Assembly (NCBI GenBank): GCA_025935755.1
Contig: JAICUQ010000014.1
Span: 1 to 37,130, forward strand
Reading direction: 5' to 3'
DNA length: 37,130 nt
Source: Chthoniobacterales bacterium
GTDB taxonomy: Bacteria; Verrucomicrobiota; Verrucomicrobiia; Chthoniobacterales; UBA10450
Made by a program: the position numbers and the translations under genes. Shown here one piece after another: positions 32,320-37,130 of this stretch. The notes beneath the pieces are model-generated. The model was not told the origin of the DNA and ran no database searches. It saw only the letters and a list, made by a program, of their open reading frames with translations. Within the stretch, counting starts at the first letter, position 1, and each line of letters starts with the position of its first letter.

Positions 32320-32644
32320 CACTTATCGAAAAAATGAAGATGCCTCCGACGCGCTCGAATCCACACGACGTTGAGAGCATTGTCATGCCAAGCGAAGTCG
32401 AGGCATCTCTGGAATTATAGGTGATGGGTTGCGCGCTGCTGGCTTTGCGACATTCTCGCCATTACCGAGCAAGGCTTAGCGTCCGGGCACCGCCCGCCAA
32501 AGACGAGATCACATTGCTGGGGAACCCTCCATCAATGCTCATACTCAGCGGTCGCACTCTTTGCGTACGGTGCATCTCTGGTTCACTCTCTCGCTCACGG
32601 CCGCTTGCTCCGAATGTTTCGTATTTGATTATAGGGTTGTGTAA
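32320..32644. other. Intergenic region between smpB and the SDR gene
   Basis: About 325 bp. It holds the inverted-repeat element at 32338-32410 and then ~235 bp with no coding signal. No tmRNA-like structure was recognised. Confidence 0.5.
32338..32410. repeat. Inverted-repeat element after smpB (family A)
   Basis: The right arm AGCGAAGTCGAGGCATCT (32392-32409) reverse-complements to AGATGCCTCGACTTCGCT, close to the left arm AGATGCCTCCGACGCGCT (32338-32355). The core matches the arm of the element at 26615-26706. It lies 19 bp after the smpB stop. Confidence 0.7.
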
Positions 32645-33676
32645 ATGAATACGCGGGCTTGGCTCAGAGCAGGCGCTCTTTTATTTGGCGGTTGGATAAT
32701 CGTGCGGATGATTCGCACGGCGCAATATACGTTGCGCAACAAGGTCGCCCTCATCACCGGTGGCTCGCGCGGCCTTGGGCTCGTGCTGGCGCGACATATC
32801 TGCGAACAAGGCGGAAAGGTCGCTCTCATCGCCCGCGATCGAGAAGAACTCATGCGTGCCAAAGCTGATCTCACTTCGCGCGGTGGAAATGTTTTTACTG
32901 TCGAATGTGATCTGCTCGATCGCGATCAGATCCAGACCGCAGTCCGGGAAGTCATCGATCATTTCGATGGAATTGACATCCTGATTAACAACGCTGGCAT
33001 CATCGAAGTCGGTCCGCTGGATCACATGATTCGCGACGATTACGAGCGCGCGATGAGACTGCATTTCTGGGCGGCGTACGAATTGGTCTGCCAAGTCGTG
33101 CCCGAAATGCGTGTCGGCGATGGGGGACGTATTGTGAACATTTCGTCCATCGGTGGCAAACTTGCAGTGCCGCATTTTGCCCCATACAGCGCCAGCAAGT
33201 TTGCATTAACCGGCTTCTCCGACGCAATACGGACTGAGCTCGCGCGCGACAACATTCACGTGACGACCGTGTCGCCTGGGCTTATGCGCACCGGCTCACA
33301 TGTGAATGCAAAGTTTAAGGGCAATCACGACGCCGAATTTGCGTGGTTCTCCGCATCCGCGGGCGCGCCGTTGATATCGATGGGTGCCAATCGGGCAGCG
33401 CGGAAAATCATAGCGGCGTTCAGGCGCGGTCAGCCGTCGCTTACCCTCACGTTTGCTGCACGTGGCGCTATTGCGGCCAATGCGCTATTTCCGAACCTTA
33501 CCGGGTACGCGATGAAAATTGTGAATCGATTTCTCCCACAGACAGCCGATGAAGGCGGTCAACAATCACGGTCTGGCTCAGAACTCCCACGATTAACACC
33601 GGAATGGATGACACGCCTGGCCGATCGCGCGACAACACGGAACAACGAACGCGCGGCGCGATCCGTGAATCATTGA
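32645..33676 (+). CDS. SDR-family oxidoreductase
   Basis: 343 residues, classical short-chain dehydrogenase with a membrane-leaning N-terminus (RAGALLFGGWIIVRMI). TGGSRGLG at 38-45 binds the cofactor, NNAG near 115 is the family Asn motif, catalytic Ser lies around 168 in NISSIGG, and YSASK puts Tyr181 and Lys185. The Arg residues following the glycine-rich strand (ARDREELMRAK) favour NADPH. The C-terminal ~80 residues extend beyond the common 250-residue SDR core, with a hydrophobic Ala/Leu-rich patch (ARGAIAANALFPNLTGYAM), and could give a membrane-associated reductase. Substrate unknown. It precedes thpR, starts on the same strand and spaced 67 bp. Confidence 0.9.
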   Translation: MNTRAWLRAGALLFGGWIIVRMIRTAQYTLRNKVALITGGSRGLGLVLARHICEQGGKVALIARDREELMRAKADLTSRGGNVFTVECDLLDRDQIQTAVREVIDHFDGIDILINNAGIIEVGPLDHMIRDDYERAMRLHFWAAYELVCQVVPEMRVGDGGRIVNISSIGGKLAVPHFAPYSASKFALTGFSDAIRTELARDNIHVTTVSPGLMRTGSHVNAKFKGNHDAEFAWFSASAGAPLISMGANRAARKIIAAFRRGQPSLTLTFAARGAIAANALFPNLTGYAMKIVNRFLPQTADEGGQQSRSGSELPRLTPEWMTRLADRATTRNNERAARSVNH

Positions 33677-33743
33677 ACCTTAGATCGGATTTGCTTTCCA
33701 GCGATTGTGTCGCTCGCCCTTCGACAACAAATGGGGCGAAGGC

Positions 33744-34295
33744 ATGAGCAAAAGGCTGTTCGTCGCGATTGATCTGCCGGACTCAATGCGTCGATCGCTT
33801 GCAGGCCTTGATCCGGATGTTCGCGGTGTGCGTTGGACGGAACCGGAGCAAATGCATCTGACGCTCGGTTTTTTTGGTGAGGCACGAGAAGATGTTGAAC
33901 CGAAGCTCCGGGACAAACTCAGCACGATCCAGTTCGGCGCGTTCTTTCTACCGGTGAAGGAAATCGGTTCTTTTTCGTCGAGAGGCGCGCCGAAAATTAT
34001 CTGGATTGGCGTCGGCAAAGCGCACCCACATCTGTTCCAAATCCACAAACGCGTGCAAGAAGCTGCGCTGGCCGCCGGTCTCGAACCGGAGCTTCGCCCA
34101 TGGCATCCGCATATCACGATCGCGCGTTGCGGCGATGTTTCTGCTCAAGCGCTCTGTAAGTTTTTGCAATCGAATGCCGAGTTCGACGCCGGTCTGATCC
34201 GCGTTGACGCGTTCCATCTTTATTCTAGCAAATTAATGCCTGCCGGGCCGATTCACACTCGCGAACTGACCGTTGTCAGTAGCGGCGGTCTCTGA
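33744..34295 (+). CDS. thpR: RNA 2',3'-cyclic phosphodiesterase (LigT/ThpR)
   Basis: 183 residues from ATG 33744. The 2H phosphoesterase signature is double HxT: MHLTLGFFG (H38, T40) and PHITIARCG (H123, T125), both intact. The family opens 2',3'-cyclic phosphate ends in RNA and is widespread in bacteria. The opening KRLFVAIDLPDSMRRSLAGL and SFSSRGAPKIIWIGV are typical. The extra 5' frame from 33705 lacks homology, so the internal ATG is used. It is convergent with the MFS gene, with about 65 bp between stops, and that gap holds a dispersed hairpin repeat. Confidence 0.94.
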   Translation: MSKRLFVAIDLPDSMRRSLAGLDPDVRGVRWTEPEQMHLTLGFFGEAREDVEPKLRDKLSTIQFGAFFLPVKEIGSFSSRGAPKIIWIGVGKAHPHLFQIHKRVQEAALAAGLEPELRPWHPHITIARCGDVSAQALCKFLQSNAEFDAGLIRVDAFHLYSSKLMPAGPIHTRELTVVSSGGL

Positions 34296-34342
34296 TCACC
34301 GAGCGCAAGCGCTAATTTTGCAGGTGGTCTCTGCGAGACAAA

Positions 34343-34365
34343 GGCGTCTGACGCGGACGCCCTAC
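34343..34365. repeat. Dispersed hairpin repeat (family B), copy 2, overlapping an MFS stop codon
   Basis: GGCGTCTGACGCGGACGCC plus CCTAC-like end; the stem GGCGTC/GACGCC is perfect. Compare 31735-31757. The MFS stop codon (34362-34364) falls in its last bases, so the repeat may have set the C-terminus of that protein. Confidence 0.65.
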
Positions 34366-35843
34366 AGGCTCTTGCTCGATAACGGCGCGGCGATGTGCTC
34401 GAGCGAACGTTGCTCGGCTGCCACGCCGATCCATGCTTCCATCGCCGCGGCAAAAATCATCAACACCGCGGCAATCAAATATCCCGTGAACAGTGCAGTG
34501 GTCGATCCGGTGCCGATGATCCAGCCGAACAACAGCGGTGAGCCGACGCCACCGGTCAGTGTTCCGATTGCAAAAAAAATTGCAATCGCCATTCCGCGAA
34601 TTTCCAACGGGAAAATTTCGCTCACGGTGAGGTACGCAGAACTCGCGGCCGCCGAAGCGACAAAGAAGATAATCGTCCACGCGAGCGTCTGCGTTTGCGC
34701 CGTCAGCAATCCGGCATAAAAAAGCCACCCGGTCAGCGCGAGTAATATTCCCGCGACCGCGTATGTCAGGGTGATCATTTGTTTACGACCGATCGTGTCG
34801 AACAGATGCCCAAGCAGCAGCGGCCCGAGCACGTTTCCAAGTGCAAATGGCAACAAATAACCGCCGACGTCTTTCTCCGGCACGCCGTAGAAGCGCATCA
34901 ACACAAGCGCATAAGTGAAAAAGATCGCGTTATAGAAAAATGCCTGAGTCGCCATGAGCACGAAACCGAGAAACGAACGTCGCCGATGTTCGTGCACAAT
35001 CGCGTTCCAGATTTCGCGCCACGGCGTATGTGTGCGAGTGCGTACACGGACTGGAGTGATGGAGTGATGGAGTGATGGAGGGCGGAGTTCCGCGATGCCT
35101 TGAGTAACAGGCTCCCGGGAGCTCGCCTCTCCAGAGCGGATCCTTTGCTCGACCGCAGTTACGATCTGTTCCGCCTCGATGTTCCGGCCATGGATCATTA
35201 ACCAGCGCGGACTCTCCGGAATCCAGCGGCGAAAGAAGATCACGATCAATCCGAGCGCCGCGCCGATTCCAAATGCCAGACGCCACCCGAGCCAGATCGG
35301 AATGTGGCGCGGATCGAGAAGCACGAGCGTGGCCGCGGCACCCATCGCGGCGCCAACCCAGTAGGAGCCGTTGATGATCAAATCGACGCGGCCGCGCACA
35401 CGCGCGGGAATCAATTCGTCGATCGCCGAATTGATCGCCGCGTATTCACCGCCAATCCCTGCTCCGGTGATTGCCCGAAAGAGTGCGTAGCTCCAGAAAT
35501 TCCAGGAGAAACCTGATAGAGCCGTTCCCATCAGATAAACGGCAACGGTAATGAAGAACAACTTTTTGCGGCCAAACCGATCGGTCGCGTAGCCGAAAAG
35601 CAGTGCACCAATTACCGCGCCGGCCAAATAGCACGTCGCCGTGGCACCGACTTGGGCGTCGCTCAATCCGAGCGTCTCATGACGAGTCAAAACACCACCT
35701 AAAGCTCCGGCAAGCGTGACCTCCAGGCCATCAAGAATCCAGGTTGCCCCTAACGAGACGACGATGAGCCAGTGCCACGAACTCCACGGCAATCGATCTA
35801 ATCGCGCCGGGACATACGACTCGATAATGTCGCCATTTGTCAT
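34362..35843 (-). CDS. MFS transporter (sugar-porter / metabolite:H+ symporter-like)
   Basis: 493 residues, twelve-helix transporter. It opens HWLIVVSLGATWILDGLEVT, with the LAGAVIGALLFGYATDRFGRKK signature of loop 2-3, and the second-half echo LGHLFDTIGRKQMITLTYAV. These are the hallmarks of the sugar-porter/aromatic-acid-symporter branch; substrate unknown. The central loop after helix 6 has PRWLMIHGRNIEAEQ, then a low-complexity stretch LRPPSLHHSITPVRV encoded by an 8-bp tandem repeat (35052-35080). The C-terminal helices end in a short LEHIAAPLSSKSL tail overlapping a repeat element. It stands alone, head-to-head with nothing in the window and convergent with thpR. Confidence 0.93.
   Translation of the reverse strand: MTNGDIIESYVPARLDRLPWSSWHWLIVVSLGATWILDGLEVTLAGALGGVLTRHETLGLSDAQVGATATCYLAGAVIGALLFGYATDRFGRKKLFFITVAVYLMGTALSGFSWNFWSYALFRAITGAGIGGEYAAINSAIDELIPARVRGRVDLIINGSYWVGAAMGAAATLVLLDPRHIPIWLGWRLAFGIGAALGLIVIFFRRWIPESPRWLMIHGRNIEAEQIVTAVEQRIRSGEASSREPVTQGIAELRPPSLHHSITPVRVRTRTHTPWREIWNAIVHEHRRRSFLGFVLMATQAFFYNAIFFTYALVLMRFYGVPEKDVGGYLLPFALGNVLGPLLLGHLFDTIGRKQMITLTYAVAGILLALTGWLFYAGLLTAQTQTLAWTIIFFVASAAASSAYLTVSEIFPLEIRGMAIAIFFAIGTLTGGVGSPLLFGWIIGTGSTTALFTGYLIAAVLMIFAAAMEAWIGVAAEQRSLEHIAAPLSSKSL
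35052..35080. repeat. 8-bp tandem repeat inside the MFS coding region
   Basis: TGGAGTGA occurs three times in a row with a fourth partial copy. It encodes part of the disordered central loop. As the unit is not a multiple of three, losing or gaining one copy would shift the frame. Confidence 0.85.
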
Positions 35844-35997
35844 GCGTCAGTTCTTCGCGCGAACAAGCGTGCGATGCAAAATGTTGTGAGGTTGGTAATG
35901 GATTACAGAACCCGTATTGGAATGCACTACGAATCTAATTGGTACGGCGGCCAGTCCTCTGTGTGGCAGCCACATCAACCCGGGGGACCGACTTACT

Positions 35998-36786
35998 TTA
36001 CCCGAGCAGTTCTATCGAGTCGCCCTTGCGAATGAGGCCTTCTACGACGACAGCGCCATAAACACCGGCCATTCCGTCGTGAGCTTGCGCCACCTTTTTC
36101 AATATTGCGGGCGTTTGCTCTCCGGTGTCCGGATCCAGCGTGATCACCATGCAACGCGAATCGCGCTCAAGTATCGTGATAACGACTTTTGACCCGATGC
36201 GTACCGATCTGCCCACCAGCTCGTTTTCAGCAAAGGCTTTGGCAGCAGCCCCGAAATCGACGTAAACGTTTGCGCGGAACCGCCGTTTATCCACCGGAAT
36301 CCCGGTCTCTTCCGCGAGTTGCTGCGCCGATTGTAAACTGAAGAGCGACACGGGCCGGCAATCGGTCATGGCGCGTTGTGATTGCATTAATGTGACCTGA
36401 TGGTTTTGATCGACGTTCGCCCGGATTATCTCGATCAACGCTGGATCATCAATCGCAATCGATTTTCCATCCGGCGTCTCAACGTCGACGATGAACTCTG
36501 CGAGATTGGCCGAGAGCGGATTTGCATTTCTGCTTTCCGCGTCAACCAGATTGATAGGCTGCGCTGCTTTGTCTGGATACCGGAACCGGGGACGATACTG
36601 AAGCAGCTTTCGTTGCTCACGAGCTGTGAAGTATGGAAAACCATCGTGATTTGCAGAACTTCTGAATGCAAAGACGCGATCACCATAGATTCCGGAATAG
36701 CTCGCATACGCTTCGTTCGACTCCTCACCACGCATGCTCTTGACCGGATAACGCCAGAGGCTGTCCACTTTTCCGACGACGCTCAT
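35998..36786 (-). CDS. MOSC-domain protein
   Basis: 262 residues with the MOSC N-terminal barrel (LWRYPVKSMRGEESNEAYAS, GIYGDRVFAFRS) and the MOSC core, which ends ERDSRCMVITLDPDTGEQTP, carrying the conserved Cys212 that is typical of molybdenum-cofactor sulfurase/mARC-type enzymes. RFRANVYVDFGAAAKAFAEN and GRSVRIGSKVVITI precede it. MOSC proteins act in sulfur or Moco transfer, or as reductases (mARC). No Moco genes are near. The C-terminus is normal, ending in RKGDSIELLG. A complete protein with all motifs present. Confidence 0.92.
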   Translation of the reverse strand: MSVVGKVDSLWRYPVKSMRGEESNEAYASYSGIYGDRVFAFRSSANHDGFPYFTAREQRKLLQYRPRFRYPDKAAQPINLVDAESRNANPLSANLAEFIVDVETPDGKSIAIDDPALIEIIRANVDQNHQVTLMQSQRAMTDCRPVSLFSLQSAQQLAEETGIPVDKRRFRANVYVDFGAAAKAFAENELVGRSVRIGSKVVITILERDSRCMVITLDPDTGEQTPAILKKVAQAHDGMAGVYGAVVVEGLIRKGDSIELLG

Positions 36787-36852
36787 AAAAGCAACATCAT
36801 CCCATCAACGTGAGTTGTAGCCATCGGCGCTCTGTCGCCGTGTTCTGGGATC

Positions 36853-36874
36853 CCGCCTCGACTGAGCGAGGCGG
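36853..36874. repeat. 8-bp-stem hairpin repeat (extragenic)
   Basis: CCGCCTCG-ACTGAG-CGAGGCGG forms a perfect 8-bp stem with a 6-nt loop. It lies between the MOSC start and the end of the carbonic anhydrase gene; a GC-rich palindrome without T-run, similar in style to 7277-7313. Confidence 0.65.
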
Positions 36875-36915
36875 CTACGGTAATCGTGCGCTGCATTTCG
36901 GCTTTACGGAAAGCC

Positions 36916-37130
36916 CTACTTCCCGTCGAGAAAAGTAACTGCGCCACTGTCCAGGGTATAATAGCCACCGATTACCTGTACTTCACCGGCATCAACTCTA
37001 CCTTTTAGAATTGGCGCTGACGAGCGGAGAACGTCCACGACGTGTTTCACATTGGCTTTCGTCGTCGTCTCGAGATCGCCTTTTGGCGTCGACTGTACTA
37101 CCGGCTTGATCGCTGTGATCAGTGACTGAA
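36916..37130 (-). CDS. Beta-class carbonic anhydrase, C-terminal part (cut by window edge)
   Basis: The last 71 residues of a minus-strand gene whose start lies past the window. The visible frame reads QSLITAIKPVVQS ... NVKHVVDVLRSSAPILKGRV, then DAGEVQVIGGYYTLDSGAVT and ends FLDGK. This matches the end of beta-type carbonic anhydrases (the NVxxxVxxLRxxSPIL helix, then the G-x-xx-VxGAxYxLDTGxVxFL strand), which interconvert CO2 and bicarbonate with a zinc site. The zinc ligands lie upstream and are not seen, so whether the enzyme is active cannot be judged here. Confidence 0.85.
   Translation of the reverse strand, partial: QSLITAIKPVVQSTPKGDLETTTKANVKHVVDVLRSSAPILKGRVDAGEVQVIGGYYTLDSGAVTFLDGK

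Noticed and set aside
32411-32644. Search for ssrA (tmRNA) beside smpB
   Set aside because: No tRNA-like acceptor or TPsiC arm with an encoded tag was found in this gap.
1-37130. CRISPR arrays, transposases, phage or toxin-antitoxin genes
   Set aside because: No regularly spaced direct repeats, no DDE or tyrosine recombinase motifs and no paired small toxin/antitoxin frames were recognised.

Overview
The window is a 37 kb stretch of an ordinary bacterial chromosome at roughly 53-55% GC by eye. It carries about 33 protein genes, one tRNA and an unusual number of small dispersed hairpin repeats. No phage, IS transposase, CRISPR array or plasmid gene was seen. The mix of housekeeping genes (purH, ruvB, xseA, smpB, an omega-type rpoZ, tRNA-Pro), exported proteins of soil-bacterium type, weak or absent Shine-Dalgarno sequences and many intergenic palindromes suggests a Gram-negative soil bacterium. 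My best guess is Verrucomicrobiota (Chthoniobacterales-like). This is inference from style, not from a marker gene.

Layout. 1-464: two copies of a ~180 bp repeat, one overlapping the 3' end of a GIN-domain (DUF2807) lipoprotein gene. 439-10910: envelope and storage genes, namely the lipoprotein, a TapB/DUF3108-like exported protein, glgB, an exported beta-propeller protein, a diacylglycerol-kinase-family lipid kinase, a 961-residue exported protein with a carboxypeptidase-regulatory-like domain, and a small secreted protein of similar fold. 11017-12815: a GIY-YIG-like protein, then three minus-strand stress-type envelope genes (DUF883/YqjD-like, YflT/glycine-zipper-like, BON domain). 13198-17161: a class III aminotransferase very close to AGXT2, then a three-part AI-2E-family membrane protein carrying a B12-binding-like fold and a C-terminal GAF domain. 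17516-19332: an RlpA-like exported protein, an L,D-transpeptidase lipoprotein and a small exported protein. 19371-23710: xseA, an orphan Leu/Ile/Val-type binding protein, ruvB and an RsbW-like ATPase. 23842-26600: an exported protein, DUF5996 and an AraC regulator 10 nt after it. 26725-29624: purH, a block of five hairpins and an FMN-dependent alpha-hydroxy-acid dehydrogenase. 29718-34295: a DUF4203-like membrane protein, tRNA-Pro(CGG), a SAM methyltransferase, rpoZ, smpB, an SDR oxidoreductase and thpR. 34362-37130: an MFS transporter with an 8-bp tandem repeat inside its coding sequence, a MOSC protein and the C-terminal end of a beta-carbonic anhydrase cut by the window edge.

How the genes work together. 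Several local groupings look functional. 17516-18859 is a probable cell-wall pair (RlpA-like barrel plus YkuD). 11525-12815 is a probable envelope or osmotic stress group. DUF5996 and its AraC neighbour are almost certainly co-transcribed. No obvious multi-gene defence or biosynthetic system was found. The most unusual protein is the AI-2E/B12-like/GAF fusion. The most unusual DNA-level signal is the set of unrelated hairpin families at gene ends, in at least two cases overlapping stop codons.
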